Part shown: positions 55,889-64,000 of the stretch, one piece after another | Numbering within the stretch: the first letter of the stretch is position 1 | Layout: each line of letters begins with the position of its first letter | Source: Rugamonas apoptosis | GTDB lineage: Bacteria > Pseudomonadota > Gammaproteobacteria > Burkholderiales > Burkholderiaceae_D | Length of the DNA: 64,000 nt | Direction of reading: 5' to 3' | NCBI RefSeq assembly: GCF_014042355.1 | Contig: NZ_JACEZU010000002.1 | Span: 248,001 to 312,000, forward strand | The notes under the pieces: model-generated | What the model was told of the DNA's origin: nothing | Databases searched by the model: none | The model's input: the letters and a program-made list of their open reading frames with translations, nothing else | Program-made: the position numbers and the translations under genes

Positions 55889-56130
55889 CTTGACTCCAAT
55901 TTGTTGCTGCCGCGGAACAACTTCCGGCGGCCAGGACGACAGCGCACGTTACAATAGTGACTGTCAGGCTGTCAGAATAACAGTCCAGGCGCCAGCGGCA
56001 CGCGCGAGCAGGAGGGGAAACGGGGTTCTGTTTGACCATTTGAATTCCCCTGTTCCCGGCGATAATCCGTATCAGGCCCAACTCCCGGCAGGGGATTGGA
56101 TAGCGACACTCAGAGAACCTCACACCCACC

Positions 56131-57876
56131 ATGGCCGTAGCCGAAGAACGCGACATCGACGCAGCAGAGCAAGCGCCCGCGCCCGACGAGGCGGCGGAAA
56201 AGCTGCCCTTCATCCAGACGCCGATGGGCAAGAATTTCCTGCGCGGGGGCGCGGCCGCCGGCGTGCTGGCCGTGATCCTGGCCCTGTGGCTGTGGAACAA
56301 GCCGCCCGAATACGGTGTGCTGTTCTCCAACTTCACCGACCGCGACGGCGGTGCCATCACGGCCGAACTGGACAAGCTGAACGTCAAGCACAAGTTTTCC
56401 GAGAACGGTACCGCGATCCTCGTGCCCACCGAGCAAGTGCACGACATCCGCCTCAAGCTGGCGGCCCAGGGCTTGCCCAAGGGCGGCAACGTCGGCTTCG
56501 AATTGATGGAGAACCAGAAGCTGGGCGTGTCCCAGTTCCTGGAACAGGTCAATTACCAGCGCGCGCTCGAAGGCGAACTGGCCCGTTCGATCCAGTCGCT
56601 GGCGGCGGTGGAGTCGGCGCGCGTGCACCTGGCCTTGCCCAAGCCATCCGTGTTCGTGCGCGACCAGCAAAAACCGACCGCTTCCGTGCTGCTCAACCTG
56701 CACCCCAACCGCGTGCTCGACCCGCAGCAAACCAGCGCCATCGTGCACCTGGTGGCCTCCAGCGTGCCGGAACTGCTGCCGGCCAACGTGACGGTGGTGG
56801 ACCAGGCCGGCAACCTGATCTCCGACCTGAACAAGAACGGCAACGCCGGCCTGAACGCCAAGAACATGGATGAGACGCAGCTCAAGTATGTGAAGGAGAT
56901 GCAGAACGCCGTCATCAAGCAGGTCGAATCGATCATCATCCCCATCGTGGGCGAAAACAATGTGCGGGCTGAAGCGACGGCCGACGTCGACTTTTCCCAG
57001 GTCGAGCAGGCGGCCGAGACGTACAAGCCGAACTCGCCGCCGGCCGCCTCGGCCATCCGCAGCCAGCAGACCAGCGAGAGCGGCGGCGCCGGCAACACCA
57101 ACCCGTCCGGCATACCGGGCGCGCTGTCGAACCAGCCGCCGGGCACGGCCACCGCGCCGCTGACGGCCACCGGCCCCGGCGCCACCGCGCCCGCCCCCGG
57201 CACCCCACCGGGCGCCACCAACGCCACCGGCAACGGCCAGAGCCACAAGGAATCGACCACCAATTACGAAGTCGACAAGACGGTGCGCTACGAGCAGCGC
57301 GGCATGGGCGGCCTGCGCCGCCTGACGGTGGCCGTGGTGGTCAACTACCGCCGCATCATCGACAAGAACGGCAAGGTCACCATCAAGCCCTACACGCCCG
57401 AGGAGATGGGCAAGATCAACGACCTGGTCAAGCAAGCCATGGGCTACAACCAGGACCGCGGCGACGCCGTCAGCGTGGCCAACTCGCCGTTTGACGGCGT
57501 GGACCGCCCGCACGAGCCGGCACTGGACTGGTGGCGCGATCCGGCCAACCTGCCGATGGCCAAGGAGCTGGCCAAGTTCCTCATCACGGCCCTGATCCTG
57601 CTGTACATCTTCCTGCGCATCGTGCGCCCGATGATGCGGCCCGTGTTCAAGAAGATCGACGAAATCAACGCGCCGGAGCCGGAACCGGAACCGGAGCCGG
57701 AACCGGTGGAACACGCACCGGATCCGGTCCTGATCGCGGAAGAGGAATTGCGCCAGATGGAAGAGAATACGGCCCGCTCCTATCGTGACAACCTGGCCAT
57801 GGCCAAGAAACTGGCGGCCGACGATCCACGCATCGTGGCCAATATCATCAAAGCTTGGGTAGGCGCCAATGACTGA
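56131..57876 (+). CDS. fliF: flagellar MS-ring protein FliF
   Basis: Inner-membrane ring protein of 581 residues. Membrane helices lie at about 39-56 and 483-499, with the ring-building motifs between (LPKGGNVGFELMENQKLGVSQ; ARVHLALPKPSVFVRDQQ). A Pro/Ala/Gly/Thr-rich insert lies around 310-370. After the second helix comes an acidic run of EP repeats (about 514-523), then the FliG-binding C-terminal helix. It is first in the fliF-M operon and overlaps fliG by 8 bases. A weak GGCGATAA element at 56058 may belong to its promoter. Confidence 0.96.
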   Translation: MAVAEERDIDAAEQAPAPDEAAEKLPFIQTPMGKNFLRGGAAAGVLAVILALWLWNKPPEYGVLFSNFTDRDGGAITAELDKLNVKHKFSENGTAILVPTEQVHDIRLKLAAQGLPKGGNVGFELMENQKLGVSQFLEQVNYQRALEGELARSIQSLAAVESARVHLALPKPSVFVRDQQKPTASVLLNLHPNRVLDPQQTSAIVHLVASSVPELLPANVTVVDQAGNLISDLNKNGNAGLNAKNMDETQLKYVKEMQNAVIKQVESIIIPIVGENNVRAEATADVDFSQVEQAAETYKPNSPPAASAIRSQQTSESGGAGNTNPSGIPGALSNQPPGTATAPLTATGPGATAPAPGTPPGATNATGNGQSHKESTTNYEVDKTVRYEQRGMGGLRRLTVAVVVNYRRIIDKNGKVTIKPYTPEEMGKINDLVKQAMGYNQDRGDAVSVANSPFDGVDRPHEPALDWWRDPANLPMAKELAKFLITALILLYIFLRIVRPMMRPVFKKIDEINAPEPEPEPEPEPVEHAPDPVLIAEEELRQMEENTARSYRDNLAMAKKLAADDPRIVANIIKAWVGAND

Positions 57877-58867
57877 GAATACCGGACTGCAAAAAGCGGC
57901 CATCCTGATGCTGGCCATGGGCGAGACGGAAGCGGCCGAAGTGATGAAATTCCTGGGCCCGCGCGAAGTGCTCAAGCTGGGCGCGGCCATGGCCACCATG
58001 AAAAACGTGCCGCACGAACAAGTGGTCGACACGCTCGACAACTTCCGCGACGAGGTGGCGGCCGCCTCCACCGTGGGCCTCGATTCGGACGAATACATCC
58101 GCCAGGTGCTGACCAAGGCGCTGGGCGACGACAAGGCCTCCGTGCTGCTGTCGCGCATCCTGGGCGGCAAGGACGCGTCCGGCATCGAAAGCTTGAAGTG
58201 GATGGATTCCAATTCCGTGGCCGAGCTGATCCGCAACGAACACCCGCAGATCATCGCCACCATCCTGGTCCACCTGGAACGCGACCAGGCTTGCGAAATC
58301 CTGGGCAACTTCACCGACCGTTTGCGCAACGACGTGGTGCTGCGCATCGCCACCCTCGATGGCGTGCAGCCGGCCGCGCTGCGCGAACTGAACGACGTGC
58401 TCACCAAGCTGCTGTCGGGTAATGAAAACATCAAGAAATCATCGCTGGGCGGGGTCCGCGCGGCGGCCGAGATCCTGAACTTCATGAGCGGCGAGCAGGA
58501 AGGTTCGGTGATGGACAACATCAAGAACTACGACAACGACATGGCGCAGAAGATCATGGACGAGATGTTCGTGTTCGACAACCTGATCGATATCGACGAC
58601 CGCGGCATCCAGCTGCTGCTGCGCGAAGTGCAGTCGGAAATGCTGATCATCGCGCTCAAGGGCGCGTCGCAGGAATTGCGCGACAAGATCTTCAAGAACA
58701 TGTCGGCCCGCGCCGGCGAAATGATGCGCGAAGACCTGGAATCGAAAGGCCCCGTACGCCTGTCCGAAGTGGAAACCCAGCAGAAACAGATCCTGCAGAT
58801 CGTGCGCCGTCTGGCCGACGAAGGCCAGATCGTGCTTGGCGGCAAAGGTGAGGATTCCTTCGTCTGA
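57869..58867 (+). CDS. fliG: flagellar motor switch protein FliG
   Basis: Rotor protein of 332 residues that takes torque from the stator. The EHPQ motif of the middle domain is at 124-127 (RNEHPQIIATIL), and the charged torque helix DRGIQLLLREV lies in the C-terminal domain. The N terminus (LQKAAILMLAMGE) binds FliF. Its TGA overlaps the fliH ATG by one base. Confidence 0.97.
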   Translation: MTENTGLQKAAILMLAMGETEAAEVMKFLGPREVLKLGAAMATMKNVPHEQVVDTLDNFRDEVAAASTVGLDSDEYIRQVLTKALGDDKASVLLSRILGGKDASGIESLKWMDSNSVAELIRNEHPQIIATILVHLERDQACEILGNFTDRLRNDVVLRIATLDGVQPAALRELNDVLTKLLSGNENIKKSSLGGVRAAAEILNFMSGEQEGSVMDNIKNYDNDMAQKIMDEMFVFDNLIDIDDRGIQLLLREVQSEMLIIALKGASQELRDKIFKNMSARAGEMMREDLESKGPVRLSEVETQQKQILQIVRRLADEGQIVLGGKGEDSFV

Positions 58868-59625
58868 TGGCTACCATTCCGAAAGAGCAGCAAACGGCGT
58901 TCCAGCGCTGGGAGATGACGTCGTTCGGCGACGAGCGGGCCAGCACGCTGGCCGCGCGCCAAGCCGAGCAGCAAGCGCTGGAAGCCCAGCACGCCCAGGA
59001 ATTACAGGAACTGCAACTGCAACAAACCTTACTGGAACAGCAACAGCAATTGGCCGAGATCGGCCCGCCCCTGCCGCCGCCGCCCACCTACCCCAGCGTG
59101 GAGGAAGTGGAAGCGATCCGCGAGCAGGCCCGCCTCGACGGTTACGAGGAAGGCCACGCGGCCGGCCATGCGGACGCGCTGGCGCTGGGCAAGATCGAAT
59201 CGGCCAAGGAACTGGAACACCTGCAAGCGTTGACGGCCTCGTTCGGCACCGCCGTGCAGCAGGCCGACCAGCTGATCGCCAACGACGTGCTGGAACTGGC
59301 GCTGCAACTGGCCAAGGGCATGCTCAAGACGGCGCTGCACGTGAAGCCGGAACTGGTGCTGCCCATCGTGCGCGAAGCGATCGAATACCTGCCCGTATTG
59401 CAACAGCCAGCGCTGCTGGTGCTGCACCCGGACGACGCGTCCGTCGTGCGCGAGGGCATCGGCGAGGAACTGGACAAGGGCGGCTGGCGCGTGATCGAGG
59501 ACCCCAGCGTGGGCCGCGGCGGCTGCAAGGTCGACACGGCCAGCAACCAGATCGACGCCCAGGCCGCCTCACGCTGGCAACGCCTGACCCACGCGCTGGG
59601 CAAGGACGTGGACTGGCTGGCCTGA
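58867..59625 (+). CDS. fliH: flagellar assembly protein FliH (export ATPase regulator)
   Basis: Binds and restrains the FliI ATPase and links it to the C ring. The 252-residue protein has a Gln/Glu-rich helical N-terminal half ([35 protein letters not shown]), typical for FliH, and the conserved C-terminal domain ([20 protein letters not shown]). Coupled to fliG by overlap and followed by fliI after one base. Confidence 0.94.
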   Translation: MATIPKEQQTAFQRWEMTSFGDERASTLAARQAEQQALEAQHAQELQELQLQQTLLEQQQQLAEIGPPLPPPPTYPSVEEVEAIREQARLDGYEEGHAAGHADALALGKIESAKELEHLQALTASFGTAVQQADQLIANDVLELALQLAKGMLKTALHVKPELVLPIVREAIEYLPVLQQPALLVLHPDDASVVREGIGEELDKGGWRVIEDPSVGRGGCKVDTASNQIDAQAASRWQRLTHALGKDVDWLA

Positions 59626-59626
59626 G

Positions 59627-61069
59627 ATGGACGTGATGGAGCACCTGATGCCCGCCTCTGCCGACGACCCCAACGGTCCCGCCAATCCCCACAGCGGCCG
59701 CTGGCAAGCCTATCTGCACGACTGCGGCGCGCTGGCCGGCTTTGTGGAACCGATGCAAGTGTCGGGCCGCGTCACGCGCGTGGCCGGCCTGGTGATGGAA
59801 GCGGTCGGCCTGCGGCTGGCCGTGGGCGCCGCCTGCACCGTGCCCCTGCCCAGCGGCGGCAAGGTGGAGGCGGAAGTGGTCGGTTTCGAAGGCGAGCGCC
59901 TGTTCCTGATGCCGCAAAGCGACGTGGAAGGCATCGTGCCCGGCACCCGTGTCTTCCCGGTCGAGCCCGCCATCCCCCGCCCCGGCAGCGTGGCCCATCC
60001 GCGCCGCCGTCCCAGCGACCGGGCCCGCCACCTGCCCGTGGGACCGGAACTGCTGGGCCGGGTGCTCGATGGCGCCGGCCGTCCGCTCGACCAGCTCGGT
60101 CCACTGCACGCGCATGACAGCGCCCCCATCAACGTGCGCCCCGCCAACCCGCTGGGCCGCGCCCCCATCGTCGAAACGCTGGACGTGGGCGTGCGCGCCA
60201 TCAACGCCATGCTGACCGTGGGCCGGGGGCAACGCATGGGCCTGTTCGCCGGTTCCGGCGTCGGTAAATCGGTGCTGCTGGGCATGATGGCGCGCTACAC
60301 GGAAGCGGACGTGATCGTCGTCGGCCTGATCGGCGAACGGGGCCGCGAGGTCAAGGAATTCATCGAACAGATCCTGGGCGAGGAAGGCCTGGCGCGCTCG
60401 GTGGTGGTGGCGGCCCCGGCCGACACGCCGCCCCTGATGCGCTTGCAGGGCGCCGCCTATGCCACCGCCATCGCTGAACATTTCCGCGACCAGGGCCAGA
60501 ACGTGCTCTTGATCATGGATTCGCTGACCCGCTACGCCATGGCCCAGCGCGAGATCGCGCTGGCCATCGGCGAGCCGCCCGCCACCAAGGGGTATCCGCC
60601 GTCCGTGTTCGCCAAGCTGCCGGTGCTGGTGGAACGGGCCGGCAATGGCGAGCTGGGTGGCGGCTCCATCACCGCCTTCTACACCGTGCTGACGGAAGGC
60701 GACGACCAGCAGGATCCGATCGCCGACTCGGCCCGCGCCATCCTCGACGGCCACATCGTGCTGAACCGGCGCCTGGCCGAGGCCGGCCACTACCCGGCCA
60801 TCGACATCGAACAATCGATCAGCCGCGCCATGCACTCGATCACGTCGCACGAGCACCAGACCCAGGCCCGCAACCTCAAGCAACTCTTTTCGCGCTACGA
60901 GCGCAGCCGCGACCTGATCAGCGTGGGCGCCTATGCGCCCGGCACCGATCCCGTGCTGGACCAGGCCATCGCGCTGCACGACAAGATCGAACATTTCCTC
61001 CAGCAACAGATCACGGAACGGGTCACGATGAGCGAGAGCTTGGGGCAACTTACCTCGCTATTCGACTGA
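59627..61069 (+). CDS. fliI: flagellum-specific ATP synthase FliI (type III export ATPase)
   Basis: Cytoplasmic ATPase of the flagellar export apparatus, 480 residues. Walker A is AGSGVGKS at 208-215; Walker B follows in [18 protein letters not shown], the type III ATPase signature. The N-terminal beta-barrel ([17 protein letters not shown]) has an added Arg/Pro-rich stretch at 117-135. The start may be the ATG at 59627 or the one at 59636. Followed by fliJ. Confidence 0.96.
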   Translation: MDVMEHLMPASADDPNGPANPHSGRWQAYLHDCGALAGFVEPMQVSGRVTRVAGLVMEAVGLRLAVGAACTVPLPSGGKVEAEVVGFEGERLFLMPQSDVEGIVPGTRVFPVEPAIPRPGSVAHPRRRPSDRARHLPVGPELLGRVLDGAGRPLDQLGPLHAHDSAPINVRPANPLGRAPIVETLDVGVRAINAMLTVGRGQRMGLFAGSGVGKSVLLGMMARYTEADVIVVGLIGERGREVKEFIEQILGEEGLARSVVVAAPADTPPLMRLQGAAYATAIAEHFRDQGQNVLLIMDSLTRYAMAQREIALAIGEPPATKGYPPSVFAKLPVLVERAGNGELGGGSITAFYTVLTEGDDQQDPIADSARAILDGHIVLNRRLAEAGHYPAIDIEQSISRAMHSITSHEHQTQARNLKQLFSRYERSRDLISVGAYAPGTDPVLDQAIALHDKIEHFLQQQITERVTMSESLGQLTSLFD

Positions 61070-61104
61070 TTGCCTGTCAGACAGGACGCCTATAATGCTT
61101 GATC

Positions 61105-61545
61105 ATGGCATCCCAATCTCAACTACAAACGCTGATTGAGCTGGCGCAACGGGAAACCGACGACGCCGCCAAGCGGCTGGGCGCGGCCCTGAAAGCGGTG
61201 GCCGAGGCGCAAGAAAAGCACCAGATGCTGATCGGCTACCGGGACGAGTATGTCAAGCGCTTCGAAGCGGCCCAGGCCGCCGGCATCACGCCCATGGCCT
61301 ACCGCAACTTCCAAGCCTTCATGGGCAAGCTGGACCACGCCATCACGGGCCAGCAGGAAGTGATACGGCACGCCGAACAGCGTAGCGCGCAGGAAAAACA
61401 GGCCTGGCAGGCCAGCGAGCGCAAACGCATGTCCTACGCCGCGCTCAACGAGCGGGCGGCGGCGGCCGCACTCAAGGTCGAAGCCAAGCGCGACCAGAAG
61501 CAGATGGACGAACACGCAGCACGACAGGCTTATTACAAACGCTGA
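61105..61545 (+). CDS. fliJ: flagellar export protein FliJ
   Basis: Coiled-coil stalk-like partner of FliI, 146 residues from the ATG at 61105; a TTG six bases earlier would add two residues. It is almost fully helical and rich in Glu, Gln, Lys and Ala (LIELAQRETDDAAKRLGAAL; QRSAQEKQAWQASERKRMSY), as expected for FliJ. Lies between fliI and fliK. Confidence 0.92.
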   Translation: MASQSQLQTLIELAQRETDDAAKRLGAALKAVAEAQEKHQMLIGYRDEYVKRFEAAQAAGITPMAYRNFQAFMGKLDHAITGQQEVIRHAEQRSAQEKQAWQASERKRMSYAALNERAAAAALKVEAKRDQKQMDEHAARQAYYKR

Positions 61546-61595
61546 AGACCCACGCTCCATTGAGCTCGGCGGCAACCAACCATAACGGCGCAACC

Positions 61596-63113
61596 ATGCA
61601 AACTCCCATCCTTCCCCTGCCCACCATCGGCGCCAAGGCGGCCGCCGCACCCAAGGTGAGCTTGAACGCGAACGGCCAGGATAACCAGTTCCAGCGCGCG
61701 CTGTCGCGCGAGATGGAGCAGCGCCAGTCGGCCAACGGCAGCAACGCGCCCACCCGCACGCCCGAGCGCCAGCCGGCCGCGCCGGCCGCCCCGCGCCCAA
61801 GCGGCATGCCGACCCGCCAGGCCGGCGCGCCGGCCAAACAGAATCCGGCGCCCACGGCGCGCGCAGCGGACAGCTCGGTGCAGCCGGGCGCGAAAAGCGC
61901 GCCGCCGGCCACCACCACCAGCGCCGCGCCCGCCACCGGCAAGCCGGCCGACGACGACGACGCGGACAGCGCCCAAAGCGACGCCCAGGCCGCCCTGGAT
62001 GGCCCCGTGGCCGACATGTTGGCCCTGGTGGCCGCCTTCAATCCGCCCCCCGCGCCCGCCACGGCCGCGCTGCCGGCGGCGCTCACGCAGGCGGCCCCGG
62101 CCGCGCTGGGCACCGACGCTGGCGCTGGCGCAGCTACCACCTTGCCCGACGCGGCCGACGCCACGTCCGCCGCCACCGTGACCGACCCCGCCCTGCTCCA
62201 GGCTGGCGCCGGCCAGGCCGCCGGCACGGAAGATTTTCAGGCCACGCTGACCCAGGCCGGCGCGGCCCTGGCCGGCGCCAAGGCGGATCCGGCCGCCGCC
62301 GGCCCAGCCGATGCCGCCGCCAGCGCCGCCGCCAGCGCGCCGGCCGGCGGCGACGCCACCCTGGCCCAGCTCAGTACCGTCGACGGCGCCAAGGCTGACG
62401 CTGGCGCCGACGGCGTCGGCCAGCACAAGCCCAAGGCGGCGCCAGCGGACAACGCCGCCGTGCAAGCGGGCGGCGAGCGGCCCGCGCCGGACAACGCCAT
62501 CCCCGTCACGGTGGCCAAGGCCGCGCCGGCCGAAACGGCCGCCGCACTGAAAGCGGCCACGCCCGCGGCACCGGCACCGGCCGCCCCCCCGCTCGCCCCG
62601 GCCGCCGTGGCTGGCCTGGAAGTGGCCAAGGCGGCGGCTGCCGCCGTGCCGGCCGAACGGCTGCCGGCCCGGGTCGGCACGCCCGGCTGGGACCAGCAAC
62701 TGGGACAGAAGATCGTCTTCATGGCCGCCGGCGGCGAGCAGAGCGCCACCATGGAATTGAATCCACCGGACCTGGGGCCAGTGCAGGTGGTGCTGAGCAT
62801 CTCGAACGACCACGCCACGGTGGCGTTCTCGTCGGCCCAGCCGGAAGTGCGGCAGGCGCTGGAAGCGGCCGTGCCCAAGCTGCGTGAGATGATGGGCGAC
62901 GCCGGCATCCAGCTGGGCAACGCTACCGTGTCGGCCGGCATGAGCAACCAGGACCAGGGCTTCCAACAGCAGGCCGCCTCGACCCAGTCGGGCCACGGTG
63001 GCGGCACCGGCCAGGGCGGTTCCCGCTTCGGCCGCGACAGCACCGAAGCGGCGCCGCGCGGCGCCGCGCCGGTCCGCCGCCTGCCGGCCGGCGCGGTCGA
63101 CACCTTCGCCTGA
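61596..63113 (+). CDS. fliK: flagellar hook-length control protein FliK
   Basis: Secreted molecular ruler and substrate-switch protein, 505 residues from the ATG at 61596 (a TTG at 61560 is possible). The first 360 residues are an Ala/Pro-rich, low-complexity ruler region. The conserved FliK C-terminal domain runs from about 365 to 450 (GWDQQLGQKIVFMAAGGEQS, then ATMELNPPDLGPVQVVLSIS, and VRQALEAAVPKLREMM). The tail is Gly/Gln/Ser-rich. Its place between fliJ and fliL is canonical. A palindrome separates it from fliL. Confidence 0.94.
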   Translation: MQTPILPLPTIGAKAAAAPKVSLNANGQDNQFQRALSREMEQRQSANGSNAPTRTPERQPAAPAAPRPSGMPTRQAGAPAKQNPAPTARAADSSVQPGAKSAPPATTTSAAPATGKPADDDDADSAQSDAQAALDGPVADMLALVAAFNPPPAPATAALPAALTQAAPAALGTDAGAGAATTLPDAADATSAATVTDPALLQAGAGQAAGTEDFQATLTQAGAALAGAKADPAAAGPADAAASAAASAPAGGDATLAQLSTVDGAKADAGADGVGQHKPKAAPADNAAVQAGGERPAPDNAIPVTVAKAAPAETAAALKAATPAAPAPAAPPLAPAAVAGLEVAKAAAAAVPAERLPARVGTPGWDQQLGQKIVFMAAGGEQSATMELNPPDLGPVQVVLSISNDHATVAFSSAQPEVRQALEAAVPKLREMMGDAGIQLGNATVSAGMSNQDQGFQQQAASTQSGHGGGTGQGGSRFGRDSTEAAPRGAAPVRRLPAGAVDTFA

Positions 63114-63150
63114 GCACCCCGCCCCGGCACAACGGGGACAGGGCACAACA

Positions 63151-63196
63151 TGGGGACGTAACACATTTTTAACAGAAAATGGTGTCACGTCCCCAT
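63151..63196. repeat. palindrome between fliK and fliL, related to the spoT-greB palindrome
   Basis: TGGGGACGTAACACATTTT on the left and an imperfect complement ending GTGTCACGTCCCCA on the right. The GGGGACGTAAC arm is shared with 41902-41912. It interrupts an otherwise tight operon and could reduce transcription into fliL. Confidence 0.8.
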
Positions 63197-63342
63197 TTTG
63201 CTGCGCATTGTTGTTTGTTTCATCAAGGAAACGTGGAGCAAGCCCCGCTTCCCCCCTCTTTTCCATCGATGCTGATGCGCAGTCTTTGCCGATAATGACA
63301 TAATGACGGCGTGAACCACTATCGCATGACGCAAGGATTATT

Positions 63343-63867
63343 TTGAAAGCGAATCCCAAATTGAAGGCTGACCCCAAAGCGGATGCCGCACCGGCTGGCG
63401 GTGGCGGCAAGAAAAAGCTGATCATCATCGTGGTGGCGGCCGTGCTGGCGCTGAGCGGGATCGGTGGCGGCGCGGCCTGGTTTTTCCTGCACGGAAAAGC
63501 GGACGAGGAAGCACCGGCCAAGACCAAGCACAAGCAGGCCAAGTCCGGCCCGCCCGTGTTCGTGCCGATCGAACCGTTCACCGTCAATTTGCAGCCGGAA
63601 AACGGCGCCGACCAATACCTGCAACTGGCGTTCACGCTGCAGGTGTCGGGCCTGGAGGAAGTGGAACTGATCAAGAACAATATGCCCAAGGTGCGTAGCC
63701 GGCTATTGTTGCTGTTGTCGGGCAAACATGCGTCGGAAATCAATACGCCCGAAGGCAAGAAGCAACTGAGCGCGGAAATCATCGCCCAGGTCAAGGAACC
63801 GTTTGAAGACCACGGCGCGCCGCAAGACGTGACCGACGTTTTATTTACCTCGTTTATCATTCAGTAA
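63343..63867 (+). CDS. fliL: flagellar basal body-associated protein FliL
   Basis: A single-pass inner-membrane protein of 174 residues that supports stator function. It starts with TTG at 63343, with AAGGATT a few bases upstream and no suitable ATG. A Lys/Pro-rich cytoplasmic lead is followed by a membrane helix at 26-48 and a periplasmic FliL domain (FVPIEPFTVNLQPENGADQY, then YLQLAFTLQVSG; ending DVTDVLFTSFIIQ). fliM follows after 7 bases. Confidence 0.93.
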   Translation: MKANPKLKADPKADAAPAGGGGKKKLIIIVVAAVLALSGIGGGAAWFFLHGKADEEAPAKTKHKQAKSGPPVFVPIEPFTVNLQPENGADQYLQLAFTLQVSGLEEVELIKNNMPKVRSRLLLLLSGKHASEINTPEGKKQLSAEIIAQVKEPFEDHGAPQDVTDVLFTSFIIQ

Positions 63868-63874
63868 TACTGTC

Positions 63875-64000
63875 ATGGCCGATAATTTTCTCTCCCAGGA
63901 AGAAGTCGATGCCCTGTTAAAGGGGGTCAACGGCGATCAGGACGACGCGCAGGCGCCGGAAGAAGTCGCGGGAGTCAGAACCTACAACCTGGCAACCCAG
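63875..64000 (+). CDS. fliM: flagellar motor switch protein FliM, 3' truncated by the window
   Basis: The first 42 codons are visible and the frame is open at the window end. The N terminus MADNFLSQEEVDALLKGV carries the short CheY-P-binding motif (LSQEEVDALL) characteristic of FliM, then an acidic linker. It follows fliL by 7 bases, in standard order. Confidence 0.95.
   Translation, partial: MADNFLSQEEVDALLKGVNGDQDDAQAPEEVAGVRTYNLATQ

Noticed and set aside
56039..56065. FliA promoter for fliF
   Set aside because: GGCGATAA at 56058 is one base from the -10 consensus, but the -35 position matches poorly; fliF is also expected to be an early or middle gene.

Overview
The window is a GC-rich (roughly 65% by eye) bacterial chromosome segment. 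It is densely coded, with short gaps and many 1-11 base gene overlaps. Gene content and order fit a motile betaproteobacterium of the Oxalobacteraceae (Janthinobacterium / Duganella / Massilia type): argA-yggX, an Entner-Doudoroff cluster under HexR, rdgB-hemW near rph, a kinase/phosphatase pair beside yicC, gmk-rpoZ-spoT-greB, and a large flagellar block. The family placement is inference from gene order and protein similarity as remembered, not from a search.

Layout. 1-4.7 kb: the 3' part of argA, yggX, a small lipoprotein, rpiA, and a tight CheY-like / CheC / diguanylate cyclase operon. 4.7-16 kb: central carbon metabolism (eda, edd, pgi, an SMP-30 lactonase, zwf, hexR, tal). Four HexR-like boxes lie in the two main control regions. 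A LysR-acetyltransferase fusion gene and a divergent 58-residue small ORF sit inside this block. 16-22 kb: a complete RND efflux operon (adaptor, pump, outer-membrane channel) followed by a patatin-like hydrolase. 23-26 kb: a chemoreceptor and copC-copD. 26-34 kb: hemW-rdgB, a quinone-oxidoreductase-like gene with a divergent LysR regulator, rph, a PP2C phosphatase, a Ser/Thr kinase and yicC.

34-38.6 kb is clearly different. Between yicC and gmk, normally neighbours, lies about 4.6 kb of lower-GC sequence. It carries an apparent left-end relic of an IS110-family element, six unrelated small genes all on the minus strand, gene remnants, and a recurring palindromic motif placed 20-30 bases ahead of three of the starts. 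This is the accessory part of the window and the best place to look for something new.

38.6-46.8 kb returns to core genes: gmk, rpoZ, spoT/relA, greB, a NarL-type two-component system and a second diguanylate cyclase. 46.9-64 kb is flagellar: fliC, flaG, fliD, fliS, fliT, a FliK-like gene, an orphan FlhB C-terminal domain gene and ycgR. Then come fliE (minus) and fliF-G-H-I-J-K-L-M (plus; fliM runs off the end). Sigma-28-type promoters are visible before fliC and fliD. The c-di-GMP genes (two cyclases, a PilZ brake protein), the CheC module and the chemoreceptor together suggest tight coupling of motility and c-di-GMP signalling.
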